A stretch of DNA of 64,000 nucleotides from Tretioscincus oriximinensis (GCA_022410635.1 JAJVDF010000019.1:841478-905477), one strand, 5' to 3'. Positions 10,916 through 24,163 are shown, numbered from the stretch's first letter. Made by a program: numbers and translations. The notes: generated by a model from the sequence alone, not told the origin.

Positions 10916-13900
10916 GCTTTTGTTATCTANCTGGGGAAAAGCACCATTGCTACGGAAATGATGATTTTTGATCCTTTTAAGAATCAGCATGAAATGACTC
11001 GTCTTTCATTGTGAAGGTGCCTGTTGCATGCCACGCCATCACAGGAATTCAGATACCTCAAGAAGATACTACAACTGCAGAATAGCAGCTGGGTGACATG
11101 CATGGTATCGCCTACTGCTGAAGCCTTCCTCTCGCCAGCTCCTCACCAGCTCCACATGGATTTTGCAGGTAAGTACTGACGAGTGAAATCTGCAATCACT
11201 TTTAGGTTGCAGGTCTTACTCTTCGTGTGGAGGGAGCCCAAGCTGCACGTGGATACAGGTACAATCCGTCGAGGGCAGATAGCATATGTAGCATATATAC
11301 CATTATTATATTACTAATTCATAGGCATAGCCAAAAGCTTGTAAGCTCAAAGGATTCTGGGTAAATATAGGAACAGCAAAGAGAATACTAAAGGGCCTAC
11401 AGGAGCACAAAGATGATTCAACATGAAAACTAGCTAGCTAGCAGGACAAATGTTTAGGACAATAGGAAGGATGGAGATAGTCAGGAGGCAACCAGAAGGG
11501 TTGAGGCAGGACATGCCCAGAAACATGCTAGGAAAAGCTGTAGTGGGGGGCCTGGACAGCGGTTGACCACATGGTAAATGGCAAGAGATGACGTGTGATG
11601 GGAAAGGAAATTGATTGGACAGAAGCAGTAAGGGGTGAATTCTAATGAGTCATGGGGAAAACAGCAGATATAAAGGTGTGTTTTACTGCATTCGGGGTCG
11701 CCCAATCATTGCAATGCCATGCTGCCACATGTATCAATGATGGGTCACCCAGCCTTTGTATTAATGTTACTTGTCTTAATAAGCTGGCTGTCAACCTTAT
11801 GATCCTGTATCTCCTGATTTGGGAAACTAACTCAAACACTGAAGTATAGAAGTAAATCTCTCCCTGCCTCTACAAAACTAACCTAAGTAATACATTACAT
11901 AGGGAAAACCTTTATTTTATTTAAAAGATTTTATACAACTTCTCATCTAACATCTTCTTCCCTCCGAGANGTAGCTGCGATGCAGGCTGAAAGCTGTAGG
12001 CCACAGGGCAGGGCCTCACTCCCCAGCAGGCCCCACAGTCAACACAACAACACCTCTGTTTCACATTTTTCACATTTGGGCTGCTGCTGCTATTGCTACT
12101 GCCACTGCCAGCTTCATGAAGCTGCTGGGCAGCCAGGTTTTTATAATAAGCACTTGTCAGCGACAAAAAATGGTGTACAAAAGTAGCCAGAAATATAACT
12201 GAGGAGCCTAAAACAGGAAATAAGAATTCTGTTAGGAAGTAAGCTGGCAGTTTGTTATTGTTTATGCCTAGTATTTTATGGATTTGTAATTTCCTTCTAT
12301 TTATCAAAGAAGGGAGAAAATGTAATAAAACCAATAACACTGTAATAAAACTGATCACAGGCATATTTAGTATTCAGTGATTACACTGGAAGAGCTGTTT
12401 TGAATTTCTTATTTTTGATTATTCAAAGTACACAACTGGTGTGTGAGATTTATTTATTACAAAGTCTCAGCTTTGTATTTCTAATAAAATTCTATTCCAC
12501 ATTTTCTCTTGTAAAACAAGAGCTCAGAAGGTTTGGGGAAGAAAACCACACAGGACAAAGGATTGTTTGCTATTGTTTAATTACTTTGGACAGAGAACAG
12601 TTTTCTATGGTTGTGGTTTATTTTTAAAAACTGTGTTGTGTTTATATTTGGTGGGGACACCCTAGGGTTTTGCTTTGTTTTGTGTTGCAAATTATCACCT
12701 CCAGGTGTAGTGTGTAGTTTGTCCTTAAGAGACATTGAATCTTAGATTCTTTAAGCAGATTCCTTATCTTTACTATATGAATCTCTGTATCTTAATTTTT
12801 GGGGTTGATTATTGTTGCTTGTTTAACTTCTTAAAACATTATTTTAAAACACACATAATAAGCAAATTAAAAAAGGCAGAGTACATTATTCATTTTTATA
12901 AGGTGAAGCTATCATGTTTAAGAAGCTAAGCTGTCTAGGTAGGAGACCTCTTAAAGCCATTAACTTGCAACTTTGGGTTACCTGGTAGATAAAAAGATAA
13001 ATAAATTGTTGTAAAGCAATAGTCCCTCCTCCTAAATGCTATTGGATAGTTTGCTACCAATATTCAATTCCTTCCCCTTTCAATTTCTCAACAAAACTAT
13101 CCACACATCAAAGCCTTTCTGCAATAACCCTATATACCAATCCAGTTAATCCACTTTAAAATTGAAATCTACCTCACCTGGTGAAGCAAATGCAACATGA
13201 ATTTGACTGCAAGTAGATTATTGATCCTGTCTGGACACAGCCTTAGAGGAAAGGACATTTGTCTGATTATTTTTATGTCTGGTTTCTAGCAAAGTTCTGT
13301 ACATCACATAAGTGGCACTGTTTAAATTTCAAAAAGCTTGATTTTTCATTATTTATAATTTTTTGTGAAGCCTGACAAACGTATTTAGATATTGAGGAGA
13401 AGATACTGTATCTAATATATCGAAGATCTTGGCATCAATGTCTATCAACATGCAAAGAGTGATGTACTAGTAAAGACACACAAATTGTCTCAAAACTTTG
13501 AATGCCAAGAACTTCAATTAATTTATATTAGGAAAGTTGCCTTGATTCAGAAAATACATCATTTCCACCTCAACCAACTACTCCTACAGTATGCAATGCT
13601 GCAGCCCTGGATTGGCATGGATTTGATCTGCAACACATCACAGCAACCCTAACCAAAAACTCATGTAAGGCACAATGTCACACATTGGAACAGCAGGAAG
13701 CAAATCAATTTTTCCAATAAAACCTAAAGGCTGCCCAACTCCCCAAATCACATGTACGTGAGTGCCTCGTTGTACAAAAACATGTAGGAAAATAGTTTCT
13801 GGATGCATTGTGTTCTGACTCTTCTGGTACCAAATTACATATAAGAGGAAATTTGGATCCATATTTATGGAAGAATTTTCTGACCACATGTAATTATGTA

Positions 13901-16225
13901 TATGGAAGGAAGAATGTATTGTATTTGAATGCTAAAGGAAGAAAAAAAAATCACTTGATATCTTGCCACACTGAACCGCAAACTTCCTTATTCCATAAAA
14001 GTGTGACTAATACAAAGAAATGGTAATGCAAATGAACTACCCCAGATGAAATCTTCCTCTGTTTGCAGGAGGGGAAGCTTATAGGCAAAATTAGCACTGC
14101 CCTTTTCCATGCTATAACTCAGAACCTGAGCCCACCATTCTTTTTCTCATTCAGTGTTGACTAAAGAACTCATAATAGTCTGTTCAGTAGGGTCAGTTTT
14201 CGTGTGGATTAGCACAGAATTGCAGTCTTATAGTGTTTCACCTATCATTAGCTCCATCTCTTCTGTCATGTGCCATATCCTTTTAGACCACGATGAGATG
14301 GCCATATGAAAATGACAGGGATAAAGACCCATGACCGTGGATCACATGAGAGTGTACACCTGTTGTCTATGCTCCATCATGGAGATGTAGAAAGGCAGGA
14401 CAATTGAGAGTATGGGATTTTCCATTCTCCTAGACCTTTAGCAGTACTTTCCTCCTCCTATGCTAGTTTGTGCATCTATTGGATGTCCTCTGAGAATGTT
14501 AGAGTCAGTCTTATTTACTGTCTTCACACTGCAGAGCTATAAATGTTTTGTAACTCTGCGTCAATGATGGACCCTAGCAGGGAATTGTCAATCAGCAGAT
14601 CATTGCCATTTTCAGCAACCCATCCGATCATGGCAATCATTCTCTTTTCTTCTGCCCACTGATAGGCATCAATCACCCTTCAAACCAGCATAGGAACGTC
14701 ATTGCCATTGGTCTAACTTAATTTTTAGATATAAAACTCCTCTTGGAAACATTTATTATGAGAGGTGGGGGGGGCTACTCTATATGTTAAATTGGGTTTT
14801 ATTTAGGTGGCTGTATCTTAGAAGGTCTTTAAATATGAAACATTTAATTAACATTACATTCTCAGTAGCTCCTGAACTTAGAAATTACTTAGGAACTCAT
14901 TTTGACTAGTTTGTGCCTAGTCCAGTTCTACACAATGAAATTTTACTCTGCTTATGCTCTTACTCTTCTATATACTTTGGACACAGAACATAAGAATGGA
15001 AATTAGTATAAAACCAACTAACTGGGGATAGCGCTATTCATAAATATTAAGAGGCAAGTTAAATATGCTAAATATAACTGTTTAATGAAGCATATTCAGT
15101 CTATTTTTTTAAAAAAAATCCATTCTACTGCACATCTGAGATCTTCAGATAGAGGGCACATAAAAATCCAAATAAATAAATTATTATTATTTTGTTAACT
15201 TCTATTGGCTACATAGATTGGATCACTTTAGAGAGCAGGGGCAGAGGAAGTATCATGTATAAATACCCCCCTACATTTAACTGCCCCCATCCTGCAAAAT
15301 TCCTTCCTATCAAGGAGCAGCCAGCAAGTCTCAGACCAAAGTACACTAGAATTTTTGTCTCTTATGCTAGATGCAGAGTCCTTTCACATGAAAAGACAGT
15401 GAACTTCCAGCAGAGATTCACTTTACTACCTCAGACTCTGAGAGTCCGTTTCTGCTGCATGCAAATGGATAATCAAGTATAAAATGCAAAAATATTCACA
15501 ACTCTAAACTATTAGCAACCTAACAGGACCCCCTCTAAATTTTCTACTAGGCTTTTTCTACTATACTATTTTTTCTACTAGATACTTTTTTATACTAGAG
15601 GATTTCAGTTTCCTGCACATTTCTCCAAATTCTGCAAAAAATCGAATAAAAAAAGCTCATTTTTAAAATTTCCCACAAAAACATTTTGCACATGATTTTA
15701 CCTAAAAACATTTTTTGGAAGATGTTCCCCTAACATAATGCATTATATAATTATTTTTAGATGCCTTGTAGCACCAATCCATCTTGTGGAGTGTCCTATC
15801 CCCATATATATATTTGTGATGTCCTTACAGTTGCAGCTTTTAGGCTCCAGCAAAAGCAAATCTAATTTTAAATGACTTTTTAATTGATTGTACCATTTTA
15901 AATGATTTACCTTTATTCTAGAACCTCTTCACTTTTCATGGGAATCAGCATAGAAAAGTAATAAAGAAATAATCAACAAGCAAGTAAGTGGGCCTTCTTG
16001 TACAACTGCTGAAAAATTGAATTCAGTACTTCCATAAGAACCAAATGAATCTGTCTTCTATGTATACAAATATATATAGTATCAGTTCCATCTATTTAAT
16101 AAATGCAGGTTCAGTTATTCTTAGAAGAATAAGCCCAATACTGCCTGCTCTCCTATAAGGTTGGAAATAGAGGCAATCAATAAGGATTCGTGTGTGCTTT
16201 TGTATGTGTGTATTTCTGTGGTCTG
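10916..16225. other. Long stretch without recognisable gene
   Basis: Mostly unique AT-rich DNA. The longest frame is 147 codons on the minus strand (11921-12364), with hydrophobic segments and a Ser/Cys-rich tail. About one frame of that length is expected by chance in a window this size and it matches no family I know, so I do not call it a gene. A 45-codon frame ending at a good splice-donor match near 11167 is discussed under findings. Confidence 0.4.
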
Positions 16226-16430
16226 TATTTAAGTTATGATTATGGGGTACACATGAATATGCTTTAGAGGCCCAGTGTGTACTTGAGGATTGCTGTACCT
16301 AATTTCTTAAGGCTATAGTTATGGGGCACATTGTGTGATTTAATTGTAGGCATGAAGAAATGCACATGGGGGCTGTGTTTAATATCTTAAAGGTATGACT
16401 ATGGGGGGCACATAGATTGCTATAAATCAT
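16215..16430. repeat. Diverged tandem repeat, period about 80 bp, three units
   Basis: The core 'tatgggg' followed by '(g)gcaca' recurs at 16241, 16320 and 16400. Each is preceded by 'tttaagttatgat', 'cttaaggctatag' or 'cttaaaggtatgac'. Spacing is 79 and 80 bp, and units differ by roughly a third, so this is an old minisatellite-like duplication. Confidence 0.55.
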
Positions 16431-19400
16431 TCATAACATTTTCTAGGGAGGGGCCTGGTTGCAGATGGAACAAGCTGGAATTAGCACAGGCTGTTGCCAC
16501 TACTTTCCTGCTTAACAAAGAATACACACCATTGCTATTTCTATTTTAAGTTCTCCACATCCTGATTAACAACACCCAACACCTTTTCCACTGGAAAATT
16601 GCAACCTTGAATGCTCCCACCAGAGCCATTTGAATGTCATACAGTAAGCATATATGGTTCAAGTCATAGAAGCTCTCCAGTCAGGCATCTACAATCCACA
16701 AGGCACATGTTATCTCAGGTGACAAATTAAAAGAATGGACTTCACAAATGACCAATGTATAGATATTTCCAGTCTGGGTTTGTTTTAGAAATTGAGGAAA
16801 ACATTAGTAGCTCATGTGGAAAAATGTATATACTTTACACCACCTTTCATCAGAAGAAGTCACTCTTATGTAGAAATTAAAACTTTAGGTAGGAAGAGAA
16901 AAAGATGAAGGTTTTGTTAACTGAGTAGCTATAAGAAGATGATGTTGGGGGAAAGAATTATCCTTTTTAAAAGAAACTATAATATTTTACATACATTATA
17001 ATAAAATCAACACCAGCTTTCCTATCTTGTTTCTTTCTGGGCAAAGCAGAGCCTGTGAAATCAAATAGCAAGATAAACACATCACCTTGAACTATATTAG
17101 AAACTAGCCCAGGAAGAAAATCTTGGGGCTGCCTTTGAAGAAGTTATGTCAGGTGAGTGGTTCTGGAAGTTGGTGACATTATGATATATAAACTGCTCTT
17201 TATCAACCAATTGTGATCTATTGATTTTTGGGGAACCCAAAATAAATAACAAATAAGATGCAGTCCTGAGTTTGCAGTTCTTGCGCTTATAGATTTTCCT
17301 GTAGTCAACTGCTGCAATGTTGCTTGATGCTTAAATTATTAGTGGAACAGAAGTATACAAAATACTGAAACATTAGAATGAAAATTGAGAGCAGAGTCAA
17401 GTAGGTCTGATGCGTAGTGCGTGTAGAAGAACAAAAATGCATTTGTGACTGTTGTGCTTTGTCATATTCTTTGGCCAGGTACATGTCTATGGTGAAGAAT
17501 CATTTTCTTGCCCCCAAAGTATATGAACTGTAATCATAGCACAAGACTGTATAACCCCGACAACATAAAATACATAAGCACTAGAAACCCTTGTAAGAGT
17601 GGTTACCCTTTAAAATTCCAGTATTCCATTTACAGTTTTGTAAGCCTTCACTATGTTTATGCATTAATGGTTTGTAGAAAACATAACAAACACACTTGAA
17701 CAGAGGTATGGATGTTCCCTTAGGTATACAAGCTCTGAACAATCTCTATCACCAGCCCAAACCACAGACAAACAAGCAAACAATATCCTAGAAGCTTCAT
17801 CATCTCTGCTGCTATTTGTACATGTCAACCTTCTCCATTTAAACTAGTCCCTGTGCCCTAAGAACAGCGCATTTCTTTAAAATCAATGTGTTGCCGCAAC
17901 CAAGTACCTGTTCTTCCCTCAGAAAGCGAGCTATGCAAGTTACATAGGATATTAACCACAGAATGACAGCTATCTATATATCCGCATAGGAGTCTGTAGC
18001 ACAAATCACTGAGGGATCCTTCCAACACTGGCAAAACCACAGCAAACAAATTAGCAGAGCACAACAGCACTTGTAGTGTGTGAATGTGTGTGGACTGGAT
18101 GGAAATCAGTGGATCACGGACAAGACGCTCTTACCTTCTGTTTTTATTTATTAGGTTTTCCCTAGAAGAAGCCCAGCAAACGTCTGTACAAAGCTGCAGT
18201 AGTTGCTGAGGAGTTGCTGGAGTCTCTAAGAGTGGGAGAAGGGGGGATGCAGTTCTGTCCTTATTAGTCTCACACACTGTGACGCTCCCACTCAGCAAGC
18301 ACAGAGGAGAATACAACTGTAAGGCAGGACAGCCCCCTGCTTTGGCACCCGGAGGTTTTCTTTCTGTTGTTGCTGCTGCTATTGCTGGGGGGGAAGGTTT
18401 TGGGTTTTGTTTTGTGAACAAAAATTAAACATGAAATGGTAATTAGGAGCAATGCAAATCTGGTAATAATATTAAAGGAGTTAGGCTTGGATTGTCTTAA
18501 GTCGTGTCACAGATAAGGCAGCTTGAGCTTGGCTGCATGAATGAAAGAGTGTCTGGTTTCAGCACGCTGCCTCTGAAGTGCTGTGTGATCCTGGCATCAG
18601 GGAAGTAAATACACACACACATACGTGCATGCACGAACATTAAGTGTTGCCATGTCCCATTAATTTTATATCCCTTGGCATAAATTTAAAATCAACCGAC
18701 CATAGGAATGCACCTATTTATGGCACAGATGCTGCAAAGAGCAGGGGAATGGCAGCTTAAAGCCCATCATAGAAAGCCATGCTGTTCTTACACCGCAGTT
18801 TCAGCTGTCTGTGATAAAACTGTGTGACATTCAGTCTTCCTGCTAATTCTCCCTTGAATATGCTAAACTCTGCTCAGTCGGGCCCTCAGAGTGCTCTTGT
18901 GACAGCTTCTGGTGTTGCCTTTAAACATTGAACTAGAGGATAAAAAAGGGTAAAAAAAAAAGAAGAAGAAGACACAGTTGTAGCTCATACCCAAGATAAG
19001 AAAGAGCAGAGCTTTTCGTTTGAATTCTTTTAAGCAACACTCTTCGATCCCCTTTCCTCAGACCATTAAGTAGCCTTCAAATAATCTTTCATGCAATTAC
19101 TGGAGTTGCCCTTAATTTTTCTTCAAAACATTCATATCTTTTCACCCATTCCTAAAATTTGAAGGGATGATTGTAATTGCTGATGACACAGATCTTTATT
19201 ATTTATTACAGTACTTGTAAAAAAAATGCTTTGAGGGTGAAGGTTGGAAGAGGTAAGGCTCTGGCTAGAAATCTTATTTCAGTCTTATCAAGCTGCATTT
19301 TGATTCACTGTAGATCAAATTAAAAGGCTGTAGGCTGATATGGTGAGTTAAATGCAGCTTAGAGCAGGTAGCATCCATATACTACAGTATCTAATGTACA

Positions 19401-20028
19401 TTAAGCCACACATTTTAATGAGAACTGGAGCTGAGATAAGAACATTATTGTCCACATGTTCAGCCCCCTTTGGGATGCTTTTGTAATGATTGTGAATGCA
19501 GCCTAAGTTGGGGTTCCTCAGACTTTGTTGACCTTTAGGGCTAAGTGGAATCTGAGAGAGTGTTCAAACATAACTAAAGGCATGAAAGCACTCCAAAGAG
19601 ACTGTGTGTGGCCCTTGAATCCCTCAACCCTTCTGCATTCCACTTTTTCTAATGCAAAATGTTCATGAGAGAGAGAAGGAGAGGATCAGGTTGATATGGA
19701 TCAATCCTACCGTTGAAGCCTTCTCTAAATTGCTTCGGAGTGCCTCAGAAATGCTTTTCTGTTGGGTCTGATTATAGCCTGAAAATATGATATGGTTATG
19801 GATGTGCTTCAAGGAATGGAATAAAAGAGTAGAATTTGATTAATCATGTATTGTTTTGATTATTCTCCTATGTTAGAAAGAAAGCAGGTATGAGCAATTC
19901 AAATGTTAACCTTTCCTTCAGAAGATAGTTAAAAGAACCACTCATAGGCCATGGTCATTTTTTTTACTTTTAAACTATCTTCGGATGAAGAATGGAGCCA
20001 GAATGGCTAAACCCTGTTCTTTGAGCCA
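16431..20028. other. Unique sequence without recognisable gene; possible conserved noncoding stretch
   Basis: No coding frame recognised. The stretch 18100-18950 is less AT-rich than its surroundings, has no recognisable repeat and includes an octamer-type ATGCAAAT at about 18453. It could be regulatory or an old 5' exon, but the sequence alone does not establish either. Confidence 0.35.
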
Positions 20029-20325
20029 GAAGTAGAAGAAGACGAAGACGCAGGAGCAGGAGGAGGAGGAGAAATGGGTTCTTATACCCCACTTTTTTCA
20101 CCTTTCAAAAGGACTCAAAGTGGCTTACAAGGATATTTTTGCCCGAAGGCTGACATTCTATCTTCCCCAAGCTGCAGTGGTTCCCATGTATCTAACTTGC
20201 AGTCAGTTGCAATTTCTTGCAATTCATGCTTTCGAATAGCTGGGTTGGCTAGAGCTATAGNCTAGTGGAAGGTGCTCACCCCTCCCCACATCCAGCACAG
20301 GTGAGAGATGGTTTCCTTAGTGGCT
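20029..20325 (-). repeat. S1 tRNA-derived SINE (minus)
   Basis: Reversed copy of the ~300-bp SINE best seen at 63319-63626. The CT/GA-rich 3' tail is on the left ('gaagaagacgaagacg'), followed by 'tataccccacttttttcacc' and 'gactcaaagtggcttacaag'. The tRNA-like head is on the right and partly degraded. The body contains 'agctgggttggctagagcta'. Confidence 0.85.
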
Positions 20326-20477
20326 GATGAAATGAAGATACTTTAAAGTAAAGGTATAACCATGGTTTTAGCATCGAAGGTAATAATTAAATCTGCCAGA
20401 TAACACTCCACCCCAGTGGATGAACTAGGTAAATCATATAGAGGGGCACTATGGAGCATATGGGATGGAACACAATT

Positions 20478-20590
20478 TATTTATTTATTTACATTTCTAT
20501 ACCACACTATACCTAAAAGTCTCATGGCAATTAACAATAAAAAGNCAATATATTAAAACCAAATTAACAAATTAAAACAATATCTGAGGG
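20478..20590 (-). repeat. L2-type 3' tail (minus)
   Basis: (TTTA)n leads into 'catttctataccacactata' and 'aagtctcatggcaatt', the complement of the L2/SINE tail 'cgccctgagacttt..tata'. Only the tail region remains. Confidence 0.6.
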
Positions 20591-20671
20591 TAAGGAAAAG
20601 AGAGCAGTTTTTTTCAGCCAAAAGCCAAGTTAAAGAGGTGAGTATACAAGCATTTCCTGAATACATACAAA

Positions 20672-20790
20672 GATGTCCAGCAAAGAGGCTAATAGCACTT
20701 AGAGACTAACAGCAGAAAAGTAGGTGACATAAGCTTTCATAGACACGTTTATTAGCCCATTTGCTGGACTTTCTACTAGACTAACATGGC
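20672..20790. repeat. Interspersed repeat with 'gactaac..cataagctttc' motif
   Basis: It shares 'gtccagcaaagaggctaata', 'gagactaac' and 'cataagctttcatagac' with 63886-64000 and, more distantly, 28892-29031. This motif set is common in amniote repeats, but I cannot name the family with certainty. Confidence 0.55.
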
Positions 20791-21368
20791 TATTTCTCTG
20801 AAATTGACATACAAAGATTGTGAGGAGTTTTTGGCTTCAGTATAGTTAAAATCCCAAAGCCAACATTGTAAATCCATGATACAGAAGTGCAAAGAACTGT
20901 TAAGTTCGTTCCTTCTAGGTATTGCACTCCTGCATGAGGACAGAGTCTATGGGAAAATACAATGGGTGATCCCACTCTCCGTCTCCATGAAGGCTGGGAG
21001 GGGCAGCACAGAAGGAAAGTGAGCTAAGGTGGAGGCCCACTTTGATCCCTAGTCTGAAAGTTTTCTGCATCAGTCAGTATCTTAGCCCCAAAGGGTAGCA
21101 TCGCAGTTGGAAGTGGCACCAGAAGTGGCACCAGATCAGCATCAAATCCAAAGACAAACTCAGCCTTCAGAGTCAGCAGCTGGTGCTGGTACTGGGATGA
21201 TATGGGAGAATACCCAATAGGTTTTCCCAGTGGTAATGATCTAAACCTGTTGCAGCAACAACCCCTTGCAATGTGGGCAACCTGTCCTGATCCCAGATAG
21301 AAGGGATAAGTGTGAAAATGGAGTGAATTTATTGAGGCTGCCACCAGACAACAAGAGGAAAATGTGGG

Positions 21369-21622
21369 ATGTTACGCCTGGTTCCTCAGCTACAGCCACT
21401 CCTGAACAGGGATGATCTGACCATGTTAATTCATGCTCTGGTAACTTCCAGAATAGACTATTGTAATGCATTCTATAAGGGGCTGCCCTTGAAAATGNTT
21501 CAGAAGCTGCAGTTGGTGCAGAATGCAGCAGCTAGACTGCTGACTGGAACAACTGGTTGGACACATATCACATCAGTCTTGAAAGAGCTGGACTGGTATG
21601 TCATATTACTATTCTTGGAAAA
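21369..21622 (+). pseudogene. L2-type LINE ORF2 fragment
   Basis: The frame at 21369-21638 encodes LVTSRIDYCNAFYKGLPLK, then [14 protein letters not shown] and ITSVLKELDW. This is the L2-clade block downstream of the RT palm, directly comparable to the frame at 33984-34155 of the larger LINE. It holds no catalytic motif, lacks both ends and is more diverged than the copies at 22 and 34 kb, so it is an older insertion. Confidence 0.85.
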
Positions 21623-21949
21623 TGTGCTAGAGGTTTGATTTTCCTGTAAAAATCAGCATACAAAATCTACATAAATATCAACATTAGAATTATTGTACTT
21701 GTGTTTGGAAAGGCTATTTCAAGTTTCTTAAGGTAATATTTAAGGTAATATGTAAGGTGTTAATAGATGTATATTCAATTTGGGATATAGTTCATAAGAA
21801 GATGATGATATTAACCTTGTACATTTTTATTTTGCTAATGTATTAAAGGGCCAGAAGAAGCCACTGGGTGAAATCCCAGTTTTCATCTGTGAACGGGATA
21901 GCCCATTTTTTTTGTATAAGATAAAGATACATTTTTGTTATAAGATTGA

Positions 21950-22297
21950 GATACATTTATTTATTTATTTTATNTATTTAAAGATTTTTACCCCACCCTT
22001 CCCCCTGAAGGTGTCCAGGGCGGCTTACAAAAGTTAAAAATTCAGGTCGTCATGACCTTCACAACATTAAAACCATAAAAGAAACACAAGAATTTAAAAT
22101 GTCGTCCTCTGATGGGGGAGCTAACCCGAAAAGGCCCGGGTGAAGAGACAGGTCTTTACCAGGCGCCGAAAAGATTGTAAAGATGGCGCCAGGCGTGCTT
22201 CCGGGGGGAGGCCATTCCATAGTATCGGGGCCACCACCGAGAAAGCTCTTCCCCGCGCCCCCGCCCCCCTTATCCTAGAGCAGGAGGGGACGACTAG
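21950..22297 (-). mobile_element. L2-type LINE, 5'-truncated 3' end (minus, recent)
   Basis: This is the complement of 34295-34632 with only a handful of differences over about 330 bp. It covers the last codons (PEARLAPSLQSFRRLVKT), the short 3' UTR and the (TAAA)n-type tail, which lies on the left. The truncation near 22297 is the usual result of incomplete target-primed reverse transcription. Its near-identity to the 34-kb copy indicates recent activity of this subfamily. Confidence 0.9.
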
Positions 22298-22328
22298 ATG
22301 ACTGTGTACCTCATGTATTATATAGACT

Positions 22329-22527
22329 AGGCTGACCAGATGACCCTGGGGGGGGGTTGAAAACCCCATTTTGGGGTGCTTCCCAGTTTTTTCTGAAGAA
22401 CTTTATTTTCAAAAAAGATTTTTGCTGAAGAATTTTTTTNAAAAAAATTCCTCAGAAAAAATGGGAAGCACCCCAAAATCAGGTTTTCACCCCACCCCCA
22501 CCCCCAAAAGTGTCATCTGGTCAGCCT
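22329..22527. mobile_element. FB1 fold-back element, copy A
   Basis: It starts AGGCTGACCAGATGACCC and ends GTCATCTGGTCAGCCT. The arms are near-complementary along their whole length, with 'gaaaacccc..ttggggtgctt' mirrored by 'aagcaccccaaaatcagg'. The centre is A/T homopolymer. It is non-coding. No clear TSD here; the copy at 35621-35829 has a perfect 8-bp one. Confidence 0.8.
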
Positions 22528-22529
22528 AT

Positions 22530-23864
22530 GAAATCAGTTTGAAATTATACGAGTGTTTGTATTAAATAATTATTCAGTTTGTATTGTGAGAATCATGTTT
22601 GCTTGTAGGGAGCTACACTTGGTATAGTGACTCGGCTAGTGTTCAATACCAGAACACCCTTGTCTCAGCTCAATGGAACCTGAGGCACTATCCAGATGNA
22701 GTGCTTTTAGGAGCATGCCAGCACTATGGCCAGCAGCATATTGGCAGCAAAGCAAATGGCTGATTCTGTCTGGTGCTGCATAGACAAGTGTGCATATGTG
22801 GCTTCTTGTTTAGGCCACCCATATGTACACTGCCTCTCAGCATAATGGCAGTGCCCAGGAGCAGCGAGTAGGTGCNTNCTTGCACTATAGTGAGAAAAAG
22901 AACTTCTGGAGTATTATGAGAATCCCTCCCCCCATCCCCAACTATAGTTCGTAGCACAATATTAACTCCATCTCACTATAGTGGTGCTCCCATGGTGCTC
23001 CCCTGGGCTTAAAAATGTTTGTATGAATGGGGCCTGAATTTCTCCTAGTAAACAAATCCCCGTTCAGAGGGGCAACTTCATTTTGAGTGGTTTGAAAAAT
23101 ATTTGAGATGATGTTTCTCACATCCCTAATCAGCTTCTTTCCAAAAGATTGACGCTAGTCCCTCATTATAAACAGCTGCTGTTATGTTGTGAGTATTGCA
23201 GATTAGGAACGGAAAAAAAATGAGAAAAAGGATAGCGGTTATGCAGTAGATCCAAGGAGATTGCAAAAGGCAAATTGCCATGCCTTATCAAGTAGAACCC
23301 AAGAAAGCAACAAAGAAAGCAGTACACATGCCCTGGTAATTTAAAAGCCAGAAAGGAAATTGAAAAACGATTAAATGATTAAAATGATTAAGAAACATGT
23401 GTTACCATAAATCAGGAAACAAGTTAGGTGGAAGAAGCCCAATTCAGTATCAAAATGAAGCTAGGAAGAAGGGTAAAAAAAGGGTAACATAAGATACACC
23501 CTCGTGTTTGAAATTCAGGGATGCATCTTAATGCAGAAGCAAAGGAAATAGGAATAGGAGCAAAAAGTGATTAAACTGAGTTGGCAGTAATCACAATGCC
23601 AAAATAGGCTAAAGTTCTAAATATTTCCAACACGTATCAATAATATTTCAGTATGTATAGACAGAGCATTAAGCATAATATCAATTTTTTGTGGTGGGAA
23701 GGAGAGCCAAGCCAGTAACTGCTTATTACATATACTAACACTCGTCTGCTAAAAATCTTAAGACAAATCTTCTTCCTCCAATACTATATTGGTTATAAAT
23801 ATTCAAGCTGGCTCTCAGTGTCCCTGCTGGACAGCACAGCAAAAGCACAGCATACATAAGAATT
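22530..23864. other. Sequence without recognisable gene
   Basis: Unique sequence with short frames only. No repeat boundaries that I can support. Confidence 0.4.
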
Positions 23865-23865
23865 T

Positions 23866-24163
23866 GAAGAAGAACTTGGTTCTTATACCCCACTTTTCTC
23901 ACCTTTCAAAGGGACTCAAAGCGGCTTACAAGGATATATTTTGACCGAAGGCTCACATTCTATCTTCCCCACCAGGCTATGGTGGTTCCCATGTATCTAC
24001 TTGCAGTCAGTTGCAATTTCTTGCAATTCATGCTTTNGAATAGCTGGGTTGGCTAGAGCTACAGGCTAGTGGAAGGTGCTCACNCCTCCCCACNTCNNAC
24101 ACANGGCTTCGAAACCCNATCTCCCAGGCGAGAGANGAATTCCTAAGCAACTGAGCTATCGGT
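23866..24163 (-). repeat. S1 tRNA-derived SINE (minus)
   Basis: A complete reversed copy. The CT-rich tail is on the left, then 'ataccccacttttctcacct', the body, the complement of the B box near 24105 ('gcttcgaaaccc'), and the A box complement 'caactgagctatc' at the right end. The head region 24040-24140 contains an unusual cluster of n bases. Confidence 0.9.

Noticed and set aside
12056..12130. Possible CAG-type expansion
   Set aside because: The GCTGCTGC/CTGCCACTGC run is short and impure.
11921..12364. 147-codon minus-strand frame with hydrophobic segments
   Set aside because: About one such frame is expected by chance in six frames of 64 kb; the Ser/Cys-rich part comes from trinucleotide-like sequence, and no family is recognised.
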